A DNA stretch of 64,000 nt from Asterias amurensis (taxonomy: Eukaryota; Echinodermata; Asteroidea; Forcipulatida; Asteriidae), in contig NC_092663.1 in NCBI RefSeq assembly GCF_032118995.1, positions 3,100,001 to 3,164,000 of the forward strand. Reading direction: 5' to 3'. The position numbers and the translations under genes are program-made. Numbering within the stretch: position 1 is the first letter of the stretch; each line of letters opens with the position of its first letter. Shown piece after piece: positions 32,041 through 45,067 of this stretch. The notes beneath the pieces were generated by a model that saw only the letters and a program-made list of their open reading frames with translations, made no database searches and was not told the DNA's origin.

Positions 32041-32436
32041 ATTCATAAATACCTCAGACAGTTTCGCTGTTCCTATTGGTGGAGAGGGCGTCACGTGGGT
32101 GTGTATAAACCTTTGTTTATGTCCAGTAAAAAGTGTTGAAACATGGGCGTGACACGCTAGCTTGCACCTATTCTTATAAGACAGTTTTCTCATTCCTATT
32201 GGTCGAAAGCAACAGCTGAGTCAGTCGTGCCACATCACGCGATACGAGCGATGCGCACAGCATTCCCCCTTATAAGGAGTTGTATTGTTTACTCGAGGGC
32301 GGCGGAGGGCTTTACCATTTCATAGCTGGAGGGGTGTTGTGTTGAAAGAAATCATTGAACAATTATAATTTTTGCATTTATTTTACTTTTTGACCCAAAA
32401 TTGTTGATGTTTTTTACCAAAAAGGTATTTATGAAT
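32041..32436. mobile_element. TIR element with ATTCATAAATACCT ends
   Basis: ATTCATAAATACCT at the left is mirrored by AGGTATTTATGAAT. Two related inner blocks both contain TTCCTATTGGT. Superfamily unknown. Confidence 0.6.
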
Positions 32437-32604
32437 GGGAATCAAAGTGTGTTGAATCGGTGTTCAACTAGTGGTTTCAACCCGCCGAGGCCTGGTTCTT
32501 GATAATTTATTTACCTCGACTTCGTCTCGGTAAAATTATCAAGAACCAGGCCTTGCCGGGATTAAACCACTAGTTGAAAACCTCTTCACAACACATTGAT
32601 TCCC
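32437..32604. mobile_element. 168 bp fold-back element
   Basis: GGGAATCAAAGTGTGTTGAA, ACTAGTGGTTT and AGGCCTGGTTCTTGATAATT are all mirrored on the right arm, around a centre of TACCTCGAC and GTCTCGGTA. It directly abuts the preceding TIR element. Confidence 0.75.
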
Positions 32605-32697
32605 TTATTTGCTGTCACACACCCCCTTTTCTCATGCCTTAGTTCCTTCAGATCATCAGATCAGCTGGTGTTAAACAAATATATACATCATAAAAAT

Positions 32698-32890
32698 AAG
32701 GGGATCAGGTTGGCTCAGTGGTTTGTTTCCCAGCCTTCACCTCAGTGGACCCCGGTTCGAATCCCACCTCACATGCCTTGCGTGTGGATTGGGTTTAAAA
32801 TCTGTACCTGATTGAGTGGGTTTCTCCCAATTGGGATTTTCCTTGTACATCAAATAAAACCATTAAGATTTCCTCTCATTTCTGACATCA
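32698..32890 (+). mobile_element. tRNA-derived SINE (family C)
   Basis: The head GGTTGGCTCAGTGGTTTG and the B box CCGGTTCGAATCCC precede a body ending GTACATCAAATAAAACC. Its A-rich end supplies an AATAAA at 32853. The tail resembles that at 60730-60880. Confidence 0.75.
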
Positions 32891-33191
32891 GATCTAGTTG
32901 TGCTGTATGAGAAATAATCAAACAATTAAATTGATGAATCATGCACGCACATTAATTTTTGTGTCAAAACAAGTTTTTGACACAGAAGTATATAATTGTT
33001 TTTATGAAATCTTTATATATTGTTTTTTAAATAGTCTAGATTTTTTCTATTCCAAAGGAGGATGCTAATAAACAATGAACTTATTGATAATGAAGTGTGT
33101 GCAAGCTTATTGTTTGATGGTGAATTTGTGTATATTTTCCTGAGCCAATTATGGCTCTTCAGGCCGGCGTTTATACCCGGTTTTAATGTCA

Positions 33192-33548
33192 TTAAAGGCA
33201 CTGTACACGTTTGGTAATAATTGTCAAAGACGGTGTTCTCACTTGGTGTATCCCATTAACAGCATAAAAGAATAAGCCTGTGAAAATTTGAGCTCAATTG
33301 GTCATCGAAGTTGCGAGAAAACTATGATAGAAAAAAATACCCTTGTTGAACGAATTTGTGTGCTTCCAGATAGGAATAAAAGAGTTAGAAGTCTTTTACT
33401 ATTTAAGTGAGAAATTTCCTTTTTCTACAAAACCAGGTTACTTCAGATGTTTTATGCCATCAACAGCTCCCCAATGATCGTTACTAAGTCAGTTTTTAAG
33501 TTAATCAATTTGATTTGAGTAGTTACCGAACGTGTACCTTCCCGTTAA
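33192..33548 (-). mobile_element. 390 bp-family MITE, GTGTACCTTCCC subfamily
   Basis: The right end reads CGAACGTGTACCTTCCCGTTAA, unlike the usual AGTGTCCA(G/C)TGCC ends. The copy at 45474-45857 shares this subfamily form. Confidence 0.8.
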
Positions 33549-34924
33549 GCAGTTGAGGATATTTCTATTCCCCATGGAAATGATGCCAGTCTATCGCGTG
33601 TTAATCTCAAGCTCTCACTGGTACTCTTGTACTCATGGGAGGAGAGAAGCAATTATGATAAAGTACCTTCAGTAGAGTTGGAAAAAAGTAAATGGCAGGT
33701 TACTTTGTCAGACTTCATTGTGCAAGTCCAATTTTCCCAGTTTTGAAAGATAAAAGAAAACCTTTTACTAATGAAAACGAGATTTTGATCATCAACAGGG
33801 TTTTTAAAACATGTAAGCCTATGTTTTTTGTTTAATTAATTCACCGTTTTGATTTTATAGATAGGTTGCCCGAGTTTAGTTTATCCTGCCTTTGACCACA
33901 AGGTGGCGCTGTTTATGACGTCCACTCTGCGCCCACTCAACCGAGTTTCGAGGCGGGCTCTTTAAAGTTTTATTTGGTCACTTCGGAGACTTTTCGCAAA
34001 ATGTTACCATTAATTTATTATTTATCTGATTAATTTCGCAAAATGATATTGGTAGTTATTGTTTAAAACGAAAACACATCGCACTGTGGTCGTACAACAA
34101 ATTAAATGGGACTTTGATACGTTTTGAAATTGTTTAATTCTGTTCCAGTACTCTCTTACTAGTTAAGGCTGATTGATTTCTCCGACTATGGCAAACTTCT
34201 CCAAATTTTATATTATTATAAATTCCTTGAAACGAAAAATAATCTTGCTCGGTTTTGGGCAGTGATACAACAAATTCTAGACCGGGCAAAGTATAGGTAA
34301 TTAAAAATTAAAAATACAAATTTGGGGGTGGGGGGGGGGGGGGCTGCATGGGGTTCAATAATCATTTGCAAATCCCCCCAAAAAGGGGATTTGAATTTTT
34401 ATTTCTATAGTTAAAATAATTCTCACGGCAGCACTCTAAACAAATAATTAAACGCGGTTACAAAAAAAAAAAAACCACAACAAACAAAACAAAAAATAAA
34501 TAACCAAATGCAATCCAAATTATATGACCATGGAGGAATAATTTTACAAACCCTCATTCAATAAAAAACAACACTGAGAAAAAAGCAACCAATTCGGAGC
34601 CGTAATCACCGGCCAAATATCATTATTTTGTAAAAAAAAAAAAAAAAAAAAAAAACATGTTCATTTTATCACATCTTCTCATTTTGCTAGTATTTGCCCC
34701 ATATGTATTCATGTTGAAATGAAGGAGTTAATTTTTTGCGCTCGCAAATTAATTGTTTCTCCAAACTGCCCATCATTCGCAGTTTCCCTGGATGTTCAGT
34801 TATAATTAAATTATTAAAATAATTACAACGCTTAGATTAAATAAAAGAAATGAACCACCCCCCCCCCCCCCCCACTGTAAAATAAATTTAATCACAAAAC
34901 ACAAACAAGTTGTTGATGCAATCA
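33549..34924. other. AT-rich DNA with homopolymer runs
   Basis: No gene or transposon was recognised. G (about 34326-34343), A (about 34631-34653) and C (about 34858-34873) runs stand out. Confidence 0.5.
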
Positions 34925-34932
34925 TGACGTCA
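34925..34932. promoter_or_regulatory. Possible cAMP-response element
   Basis: The palindrome TGACGTCA lies 160 bp before a candidate leader exon of the adenylyl cyclase gene. The same octamer occurs at least four more times in this window, some inside TIR elements, so it could be chance. Confidence 0.25.
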
Positions 34933-35084
34933 GGCTAATTAATTGAAGACACGGAGGCCACAAATATTTAGCTTGGCTCCGTTTCTGGGGAGACCAAACT
35001 ACACAGACTCCGCATAATTAAACCAAGGCATACTATCGTGCGTGAAACGTCCATACACAATACATGTGTTGCGTTTCTGACAAA

Positions 35085-35187
35085 ATGGCCACCTCCTCAT
35101 CAACACGCCAGACGACCACCGCAAAATCGTACCAAAGGACCGTTTTAGACCACGCAAAGACGCTGAAATGCTACATTTGGATTCAAG
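35085..35187 (+). other. Candidate 5' leader exon with an upstream ORF
   Basis: ACAAAATGGCC is a strong start context and opens 34 codons (MATSSSTRQTTTAKSYQRTV) up to AAG/GTAAAA, a possible donor. Spliced in phase to the acceptor at 35998 it would continue CLVITMH and stop, making an upstream ORF ahead of the cyclase. This is inference only. Confidence 0.25.
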
Positions 35188-35997
35188 GTAAAACAAAGAT
35201 AACTTGTTGACACAATTGAGGGATTGTCACCCCTTTTAGAGGGGCTAAACAGGCATTTGTGGGGTGAAATTGTACGGGTCACAAAAACATTTACCGCGGG
35301 TGAAAAGCTAAGAGCTTTGCCGTGCGTGTTGCATTGAGTGTTGTTAAAAGCCGTCAGTACTGACAGTAGCGATGTTGAAGACGCGAATAGCAACACAAAA
35401 CATTGAGCATGTTGAGTAAATAAATATTTGACCACTTCGCAAAACACACTACACCCCCCATAATTGTTTATTTTCGAACACGAATCTGATAAAATAAACT
35501 ATGGTATGTTATTGTTAAGTAGTTGTTTTGATAAATAAAAATGGGAATGTCTTGTTCGTGGAAGGAAGCAAGCTTAATCTGTTAATAATTTCTATGCACT
35601 CGACATTCGACAATCGTCTTGAAAAAAATCAGTGACTGGAGGTTTTCATGAAATTTGTATTAAAAAAAATTAATTAAGAATTTCTTCAACTAGATTTGAG
35701 GTATTTTTTTTTAAAAGCAATAGGGGGCCTACAGTAAACTTCAAAAACCTCTACTTCCAATCCTAAATCTGGATTATAAAAATGTAGACCATTGTCAATT
35801 TAAAATTATGGAAACTGAATTCAGTTCTGCATTCAACAATGATGTCTATAATGGAGGTGTTCCTGAATGTATTAACATTTTAAGTTGAATTTTCATTTTA
35901 GATAACTCCTGAAAATGTTAGTTTAAACCATTACCCACAAGTTATTTAAAATCTGTATTAAAGTTTGACAACCCTTGATTATTTATATGTGCTACAG

Positions 35998-36111
35998 GCT
36001 GCCTAGTGATCACCATGCATTAGCAAGTCAATGATGAGTGTGTGTGCGGTACAGTAGTTGGCAACGGGCCATCCCTTAGTGTCGTTCAAGAAGCAGTGAC
36101 CAGCCAGCCTC
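35998..36111 (+). promoter_or_regulatory. 5' UTR part of the cyclase exon, with short upstream ORFs
   Basis: TATATGTGCTACAG/GCTGCC is an acceptor-like junction. The leader then contains ATG-CAT-TAG and an ATG-ATG frame closed by TAG within nine codons. A stop in frame with the main ATG lies at 36097-36099. Confidence 0.5.
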
Positions 36112-37140
36112 ATGTCAGCCCAGAGCAACACAGCCGAGCTCGGCCCGAGCCAGTCGGCGCCAGGTTCTGCTACAAGTGGGAGCAGCATACAACGCACTGC
36201 ATGGAAAGAAGAGGACGAAAAACAAGCCTTATGCGTGGATGAAAGCGCCGAGAAGAAAAAGAAACAGCATAAATTACGACATAAAGTTGACGTGGGACCT
36301 GAGAGTGGTGAGGAGATAGATCACGTCGACTTGCCTTCAAAGGGCGAGATAAACAGAACCATGCCGCCCGGGGGCACCAGTAAGAATCACCAGAGACCCG
36401 CAAGTGCTACATCAAGTAAAAGCCGGAAGTCAGCCTGGGATGCGACAGAGCCAAAAGATGTGGGGATGCACGAAGAGAAGAAGCCCGGTAAGATGCGACC
36501 CGGGAAGATAACCGCCGAGATGGGGAAGAACGGAGATGTCCAAGTCCGATCCGTTGAACTTCAAGAAGTGAACGGTCGGGGGGTACGAGAACGCGACGAG
36601 ACGCGACGCGGCTCATCGTGCATGGAATCCATCAAAGGAATCTCAAAGGTGTTCAAGTCCAAGAAGTTTAAATCGCAGCAGCTGGAGCAACTTTATCAGC
36701 GTTATTTCTTCAGCTTGAACAAGAGTTCCCTGACAAACCTTTTGATTCTGATCATCATTATTCTCATTGTGATGATCGTCTTTCATTACGTACCTGGGTT
36801 AACACTTCCGGTCAAGGGGATTTTACTAGGTTTTCTAATTATTGTGTTTTGCATCATGCTCGCTCTGTGCTACCGGAGTGCATTTAGCCAGTTCCAGCTC
36901 AGCGTCGTCTGCTACATTGTTATCGTTTCGTTAACAGCTGTTACCATCATCGACGTATTGGATGCGTATCCGCGCTCGGCATCTAAAGGAGTTTGGACGA
37001 CGCTTTTCTTCATTTACATGGTTTACACACTGTTACCAATCAGGATGCGTCTGGCAGTTATAAGTGGCTTATCCTTTGCCGTCATTCATATAATTTGCGC
37101 CATTGCCAAGAATTATATGGACACATTTCTATGGAAACAG
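36112..37140 (+). CDS. ADCY5/6: Adenylyl cyclase, type 5/6 class: first coding exon
   Basis: The exon encodes 343 residues in phase 0 and ends CTATGGAAACAG/GTGAGT. Residues 1-180 are a charged, Lys/Arg- and Ser-rich cytosolic N-terminus of low conservation. From about 190 the text follows animal AC5/AC6: KSQQLEQLYQRYFFSLNKSS, then five hydrophobic spans near 208-226, 236-254, 263-283, 297-311 and 314-332, with the family motif RSASKGVWTTLFFIYMVYTL and LLPIRMR. The sixth span and the first catalytic domain would follow in the next exon, which was not found in the window. The full protein makes cAMP from ATP at the plasma membrane under G-protein control. An in-frame stop upstream supports the chosen start. 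Which of the 5/6 class it represents cannot be said, since invertebrates often have one. Confidence 0.88.
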
Positions 37141-39403
37141 GTGAGTTAAACCATTTCTCTTGCATTTTAAAATACTCAACTTGCCAGGGTCCATTAATTT
37201 TAGCATTGGGCTAGTAACTCCACAACTGAACAAGTCCGACAGTCTTTCTAAACATTAGTTGAGATTTACTAAACATTTTGTAATTTAAGCTTTTAAGTTT
37301 AAACGTCCACAAAAAAGAATTAAATTGAAATTCAGTTCTTGGGTTAAAAATATTTTTGTTCCACTGAAAATGCTGCGCAGAACATTATTTCATCGACACG
37401 CAAAACTACAAGACCGCCTGAGACTGAGGTTATTTTTAACTTACTTATAAATTCGAACCCATGATTCTGAATTATTTAATGCAACAGAAATATTTATATC
37501 AAGATTGTTGAATGTGTTTTCTAATTAAATTTTTTCTACCGAACCGTGATGTAATTTGATGGTATTCAATTAAAGTCTAGTACAATGTTGTCTTGTTATA
37601 ATTAACAGACGCTATGTTCAAATATTGATAAAGCTTGTGAAAAATTAACTGAACAACCATTAGAATTAGCTACAATTATTGATTCTACTGAAATTTGATA
37701 AAAGTGGCGAAATTTGCAATTGGTATCGGCATTGGTAATTGATATTGGTCTTCCACTTAGCAATAATTTATATGATTGATTATGGGGGAAAAAAATAAAA
37801 ATAAGGTGGGTGGATTATAAGCAAATAAATTAATAAACCAATAAACAAAATAAAATTAAGTTGAACAAATAATTGACTCTTCAGAATGGATCATAAGAAA
37901 GCAGCGTGTGTTTTTACACCCAAGCCATATAGGAATCTAGTTTCACTTGAGAAATAATAATCAAGTTGTTTTTATTATACATTTTACCAGATTTAATTAT
38001 TTTACCAATGTTCCACACATTTTACTTGAGTTGCTTGTGATAGGAAAACTCAATTGAAATATTTCTCTAGAGCAAATTGGACTTAAGCCAATTAAAAATT
38101 GGCTTTCCGAACTAGACACAAAACAGGGCTTAAATGCCACCTGAGGTAGTGGCCACTTAGAGGAGACAAAAATAAACAAGAAAAACTCCCTCTTCAGTGG
38201 AACAGCTATTTGCGTTTCTTCTTGTAACTTTAGGGTATAAAAGCATATGAGGAAGTGTAGGTGTTTAAGTGATGCCAAGGTGGGTACCGGTAGTAGGCAA
38301 GGACAGTGAAATATTTACTTAAACTCTATTCCACCTTTTCTTCCTGGAAAAAAACCCACTTGTAACCAATTTGTAGAGAATGCATTGCTGGAGTCCCTTT
38401 TGTCATTGGGTGGGCAATAATACACTGCCAGAAATGTACAAGTTGTAAAGCCTAGTATTTGATCATACTTTTGGTGTAACTTCCCAAAACTCACACCATT
38501 TCAGCAAATATTTCAAATATTGTTGTTTTTAGGTACTTGTTGTAATTAAATAATTCTGGTCCAGCGATATTTAAGGGCCTGAAATGCCCACTGGACCACT
38601 AGCGAAAGTCCAGTACTTTTGTCATTGGGGCGGGTGAGAATACCCTACTACAGCAACCGTACAAGCCCCACAGCCTGGTTTTTGTTCGTAATTTTGGTGT
38701 ACTTTCTCAAACCCCATAAAAATTCAGCGAATACTTAAAAGATTTTGATTTGTAGGTGTTGTCCAAGTGGATTTTCTTCCACTACTTCTATTGTACAAGT
38801 AAGGAAGCACTGGTAGCACAAATCTACTAAATAAATTACATACAAATCTGAATAAACTTTCGTAGCAACAATGATTTAATTAGTTGCAAGACCTGAGATC
38901 TACTGACACACTGCAGACATTTTAGTAAAGTTGGGTCCTGTAAACTAGTCCTGTATTATTGTGAGGTGTGTGATCCTTTTTTACTTTAAATGTGCTGATT
39001 TCAAAAATCAATAATTGAAAGTTGTATTGATCGTCTTTTGTCGTTCGAAAGGTTTAAATCACCCAAATCTTTAAGCTTTTTTAGACAGTTATATCCAATC
39101 AACCTGGATTTGAATTGTTAGCAGATGCTGAGTTTTAAAATGGTTTGTGAATTGTCCACAACAGACATTTTTAGCTAATCAAAAATTCCCTCCAAAATAA
39201 AGACGCTTCATTAAAATGATGTCCCAGTATCTCCAGGATGTCTTACAACTTCGCATGACGTCAAACTACATGTAGCTATTTTCAAAAGCCCAGCCCCTAT
39301 TGATGACATAATCTTCAAGATAAGATTATCCCTATTCCCAATAAGTAGAGATGTTGATTAGAAGGACAAGGATTGTCTTGCTTGCTTAGATACTCCTCTA
39401 CCC
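37141..39403 (+). other. Start of the presumed long cyclase intron
   Basis: No exon-like block, MITE or SINE was recognised. It is the longest repeat-poor part of the presumed intron, and regulatory elements could hide here. Confidence 0.45.
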
Positions 39404-39424
39404 TTAAGGGAGGATGGGCTACTT

Positions 39425-39811
39425 TTAAAGGTACTCGACACCTTTGGTAATTGTCAAAGACCAGCCTTTTCACTTGGTGTATCTCAACATGTGCATAAAA
39501 TAATAAACCTGTGAAAATTTGAGCTCCATTGGTCTTCAAAGTTACGAGATAATAATGAAAGGAAAAGCACCCTTTTCGCACAAGTTGTGTGCTTTCAGAT
39601 GCTTGGTGAGGTCTCAAATCAATTCAAATGGACCCTTTTGATGGTAAGGGTTATAATGGAAAATTACTTCTTCCCCTCAAAAATTAACTTCAGAGGTAGC
39701 CGTTTCTCACAATGTTTGATACTATCAACAGCTCTCCATTACTTGATACCAAGTAAGTTTTTATGCTCACAATTATTTTGAGTATTTACCAATAGTGGCC
39801 AGGGCCTTTAA
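39425..39811 (-). mobile_element. 390 bp-family MITE between 25 bp direct repeats
   Basis: TTAAAGGTACTCGACACCTT to TGGCCAGGGCCTTTAA. The sequence TTAAGGGAGGATGGGCTAC, extended to TTTTAA, occurs both at 39404-39428 and at 39808-39832, overlapping the element's own TTAA at each side. Confidence 0.85.
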
Positions 39812-39832
39812 GGGAGGATGGGCTACTTTTAA

Positions 39833-41559
39833 TAATGACAGTCTGTGTACATATACTCTTTGTTTGTCCCTGGTGTTTCCTTACCCACCTCGATCAATAG
39901 AGAGGGTTTTCCTTTGGCAAATTGTCCTGCTGGCCCTTCTATTGTCCGCTATCCTTCTGGAAAAATCAATAAGCCCAAGCTTGGGGAGTAGGGTCTTAAA
40001 ACCACACCATGGATACGGGGAAATTCAACCATGTAAACTTTCGGTTGGAACTTAAGGCTTGGAGCCAGGGTCCGAAAGTACTGTAACAAACCTCTGTGTA
40101 TGTTGTTTACTCTTGGGGGTCATTTCTATGGTTTCATTTATCATTTGTAAACAGGGCTTTCAGAAACAACCACAACACAGCAAGCTACAATAAACCTTTA
40201 AAAAAAAAAAAAAAAAATCCAATAAATCAATTTAGATGAAAAGATAATTTAGGTGCTGACTACAGGGAGGTACACACACGTAATTGCCATTTTTGGATTG
40301 CATTTGTTGGTGTGTCATGCTTTTAATAATTTATTTCTAGAAATCCTCCCATTTTCTTTTTAAAACAGAAGACAGGTTGAAAAATACGATATCAAAACAT
40401 TGCTTGGATTTCATTTTGTCAGGTTGGAGGGCATTATACTCCAGAGTCCAGTGGCTTATTCAAACCAATATAAAAAGATTGTTGAAGTACCCTTCATTTT
40501 CAGAGTTACTACATGTCACTCCAAAACATTTACACAAATGAAGCACTGCAACAGTTCATATTTTTACATTTTGAGAAACAATTCCCTTCAAATGAACGTT
40601 GTTTTAGAGAGGGATTCAACAAAATGTCAACCTGAGAAATTTTTGTGAATCAAACCTGTCTATGATTGTGGATTCCAATTACAGAGTATTCTTTCTGCAT
40701 GGATTTAACCCTTCAGATTGATCTCAAAAACGTTCCTACCCTTTGAAAGGAAATTTTCACAGTTTAGTAGGTCTGTTATTGTACTTTATACAATGTAGAA
40801 AAGAAAGAGTCTTACAATCCACAAACCAAACGACACTTTGCACTAAGAAAAAATGTTAACCTTGGTTTGGTTTCTAAAAGTAATCATTTAGCAGCTTAAC
40901 ATTTAACACATCAAATCACAATGCCCTAGGAAAAATTATTTGATTACATAGAAAAGCAATAACTTAAGTGCAGCAAATAGAAGTACAGTAGCTCACATGG
41001 AAAATATCAGGATTCTAAGAAACTAAAAGCTGAATACAAGAAGAAGAAAAAATGTCATCTAATGTGACCAGATACATTGAGAATTTCTATACCTCAATGT
41101 GGGAATCTGACAGATGCTAGCAGTCTTAAAGTCTGACTTCTAGACCAAAGAAATCCATTTCTGAAACTTCATTACAGAACATCAGACAATTTGGGTCCGC
41201 ACGTCTTCTAGAGAGTCTAGTGTATTATAAATGTAGGTCTTGTGAGGACACATGAAATTGTAAGTAGAGTAGAAGAGATGTTTTGTATTATGAAGAGTGG
41301 TGGAAATTATGCATTAGTAATTGTGTGATAAATAGGTCTCGAGAATCGACCATGGAATTTTGCCGCCTGTAGGTTTATGATTTGAGGCATTGCGTGGTGA
41401 GGTATCAATATATGTTTGGTTAGCAGTATCACCATGTGTGAATCTACTTGCTAGGTAGAGTTTTTGTTCTTTAGAGAACTGTTATGCCAGATGTCTGTGG
41501 AGTAGAATTATCTGATTGTTCTGGAGACTTCTCAGTTCTGAAAAGCACTGTCCTGCTTT
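39833..41559. other. Presumed cyclase intron, unassigned
   Basis: An A run at about 40199-40217 and several short open frames without familiar motifs. No repeat family was assigned. Confidence 0.45.
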
Positions 41560-42000
41560 TTAAAGACACTGGACACTATTGGTAATTGTCAAAGACCAGT
41601 CTTCTCTCTTGGTGTATCTCAACATATGCATAAAATAACAAACCTGTGAAAATTTGAGCTAAATTGGACGTCGAAGTTGCGAGATAGTAATGAAAGGGAC
41701 ACAAAGTTGTGTGCTTTCAGATGCTTGATTTCGAGACACTATTGGTAATTGTCAAAGACCAGTCTTCTCTCTTGGTGTATCTCAACATATATGCATGATT
41801 TCGAGACCTCAAAATCTAATTTTGAGGTCTCGAAATCAAACTATGGAAAATTACTTCTTTCTTGAAAACTACATTACTTCAGAGGGAGCCGTTTCTCACA
41901 ATGTTTTATACTATCAACAGCTCCCCATTTCTCGTTACCAAGTAAGGTTTCATGATTAATTATTTTGAGTAATTACCAATTTAGTGTTCACTGCCTTTAA
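41560..42000 (-). mobile_element. 390 bp-family MITE with internal duplication
   Basis: TTAAAGACACTGGACACTAT to GTTCACTGCCTTTAA. The segment ACACTATTGGTAATTGTC through GTGTATCTCAACATAT appears twice (about 41573 and 41737), which makes this copy longer than usual. Confidence 0.87.
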
Positions 42001-44079
42001 CTATGACCAGTACTTGGGTGGAGGGTATAATAGAAAATTGGTTGGGACTACATTGTAGGTAGACGCTCAGCAGCATTGGCTGTGGCTGAGAAGCTCTGAA
42101 CTGAAATGGCAGTCTGAAAGCTAATTAATAAGATTTCTAATTGACTACTTTTTCTGTGAAGTATCCTTCTGAAATCACAAATGAAGTCTTACTTGAGAAA
42201 ACTGTATCTGAAAACCTACAAATACAATCAGCGGATTTTGGTTGTTACAACAAAAATTAATGACAGTGTTAAATGCTGACTACATTACTGTGCATGTTTT
42301 TTCATTAATAATACTCCTGTCTCAAAACTCGAATAACAGATCAAGCTCAAAGTTTCACAGTTTTTTTTCATTTGGTTTATCACACAAAGTATGATCACTT
42401 TCTGCAACTATTTTGTCAGCTCTACGAATCCTCCTACATAACATAATTTGTTTTTGTAAAATCCTGTATGTTTTAACAGAGAATCTTTAAACAAGAGTAG
42501 CTCAGCCTTATTTAAGACTAGGCTTAAGTTTTTTTAAAACAAATCCTAGGACCAGTTCTAAGTAAGGACTATCTTTGTGAAATTGACCCCTGGATCTTGG
42601 AGGGGCACGTCAACTTTCCTCCGATAAGGGACACCCTATATGAGTAAAACGTAAAATTGTATTGGAACTATGCAACAGGCACAGGGTGCCTCAGCAATTA
42701 CTGTGGGTGCTGTGGTTATTTCAGGGCCTGACAATCTGTTAGCGTTAAAAATGTTAACCTCAACCACTGATTTAAAGTGACTACAGTAACTATTGGGGAA
42801 CGTCTCCATTATCATCCAACAACAGGTGCAAGGGGCTAGACTGTTATTGATTGACATGTTCACTGAAGGTGATGCCCTTTTCATCACCCAGGCATCAGTT
42901 ATTCATTGGTTAACAACATTGTCACATCTTTGGATCGAAGAACGCATTGACCACTGTGACACCTTACATGAGAACTTCTTACGAATAATCTGTATTCTGT
43001 CTGTAGTGACAATTATAACACAATCACAGAGAGTTGATACTAGTTAACTATAAATATATTCAGGCCAAATACTTCACAGAGGCAACAAAGGCAGTTGCCT
43101 CTGTGCCCCCTGGTCATTGCTTTGGTGCCCCTGAAATGCCCCACTGGCAATGTACTTTGCTTGTAGTGTTAGTCTTTTTTATTACATGATTTGTTTCGCT
43201 TTGCCCAATCATGGAGGTAGAATTCTACCTCCATGGCCCAATTGTGTTGAAACTGGCTGACAGCACATTGTTCATGGTTCTGCTAAGCAGAAAGTAGCTG
43301 GAAACCAGCAACAAACAGTATATAATACATTACATGGTATTCTGGCTGGTAAACTGCCTCTGCTAAGCAAGCTGGGTCTGACAGTAAAAAAGCTGAATGA
43401 AATTTGGCCTAGCTCTTATAGTTATGACATTACCCTTGAAGATAAAACAAATTAAATTTCATAAATAAAAACGTTTCAGAGTCCAGTCATCAGAGAAAAT
43501 CGCCTGGCATTAACATGTTGCCATGGCAGCTAAAAACCCCATCAACATCATCCACTTTAATCTTTGTGTCCTTGTTGAATATTAACCCACTGCATTAGTC
43601 CCCAAATAGAGCTGATGAGAAGCTGTGGAGATGCTCCAGAACATTAAGGAACATACATTACATTAGATTATCGTATCCAATCATGGTTTAAATCAGCGCT
43701 CAAAGACACTGGTTTACTTGTAGTTCAGAATCTTTACTGGATTTAATTTATTATAGTTTATAGTATAGGTTTATTTATAATATTCAAACTTCACAGCCAA
43801 TTTATGCCTGAATAATGTTGAAAATACAGATTACACGCTACAAAATAGAATAATTAAAAGTATACAAATTAAAAGTGAACTGGCTTGGGCCAATGTGTAA
43901 ATTAGAACAAATAATTGCACGGTTTTCAAGTAAGCAAATCAAAAAGAACAGCACAAACGGATTAGGACAAAAAGGCATACCAAATTTATTAACAATACCA
44001 AGACCACATTCAAAGTGAAAAGAGAAAAAGAGACTTGAATCAAAATGAGAACACAGGTTTTATAATCTGAACTGTTTCA
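42001..44079. other. Presumed cyclase intron with GTGCCCC-type repeats and a palindrome
   Basis: 43080-43145 carries GGCAACAAAGGCAGTTGCCT and CTGGTCATTGCTTTGGTGCC, variants of which recur near 28505, 47345 and 55265, so a dispersed unclassified repeat exists. 43210-43235 is a perfect 26 bp palindrome around GTAGAATTCTAC. Confidence 0.5.
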
Positions 44080-44475
44080 TTAAAGGTATTGTACACTAAT
44101 GGTAAATACTCAAAATAGTTACTAGCATGAAACCTTACCTGGTAAGGGGAGCTGTTGATAGTATAAAACATTGTGAGAAACGGCTCCCTCTGAAGTAACG
44201 TAATTTTTGAGAAAGAAGTCTTTTTCCACGAATTTGATTCCGAGACCTCAGGTTTAGATATTGAGGTTTCAAAATCAATTATCTGAAAGCACAGAACTTT
44301 GTGTGATTATGGTGCGACAAGTTTTTTTTTCTTTCATTATTATCTCGCAACTGCGATCTACGACGACTGATTGAGCTCAAATTTTCACAGGTTTGTTATT
44401 TTATGCATTATGTTGAGATACACGAAGTGAGAAGACTGTTCTTTGACAATTACCAATAGTGTCCAGTGTCTTTAA
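44080..44475 (+). mobile_element. 390 bp-family MITE, complete
   Basis: TTAAAGGTATTGTACACTAA to GTGTCCAGTGTCTTTAA. Confidence 0.86.
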
Positions 44476-45067
44476 TACTAATGTAAGAGAAGATTTCTCT
44501 TCTGTTTTGTCGGTCATACTCGGCAGGATTGAAAGATATAATTTTTTTGTGAGACTCAAACTCAACATTTGAACATCATTCTTTTGAGACAAAGATGTTG
44601 AATTTTTTTAAAAACAAGACCACCAAAATCTGTTCGAGCAATGGAAGTCCTGTTGATGTAGAGCTTTTATTCTTGATCCATTTGTTCTGCTCAGTTTGAT
44701 TAATTTAGATTATTTCCAGTTTCCAGTTTTATTAAGACAAGGTACTTAATTATGCATGCCTTATTGAGCGGGCATTCAAGTTTTGCTCTGTATACGGAAT
44801 GTGATTTTGCTCTGGTTAGGGGCACCTACATTATATGAGGACAATTTGTCAATTTGGATGCACATGGGGGGGCACGACAGCAATTGTCGTGGGTGCCATG
44901 GTTTAATTCGAGCAAGCTTTTGAAAGTGGACATACAGGTCTGATTCTGAGTCTTGCCAGGATTGTCAAGTCGGACATACATGGTGCGTTATAAATGTTCA
45001 CTTAAACAGCTATTATTATTAATGTACATGTAGTTCTGCTTGCTGTTCTGTTATTATACTGTGTGAA

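Noticed and set aside
35085-35187. A glutamine-synthetase first exon, suggested by KCYIWIQ resembling the YIWIDG motif
   Set aside because: The match is only a few residues, and no following glutamine-synthetase exon was found before the cyclase exon.
36042-36242. Frame starting MCGTVVGN overlapping the cyclase start
   Set aside because: It overlaps the well-supported cyclase frame in another register and has no family features.
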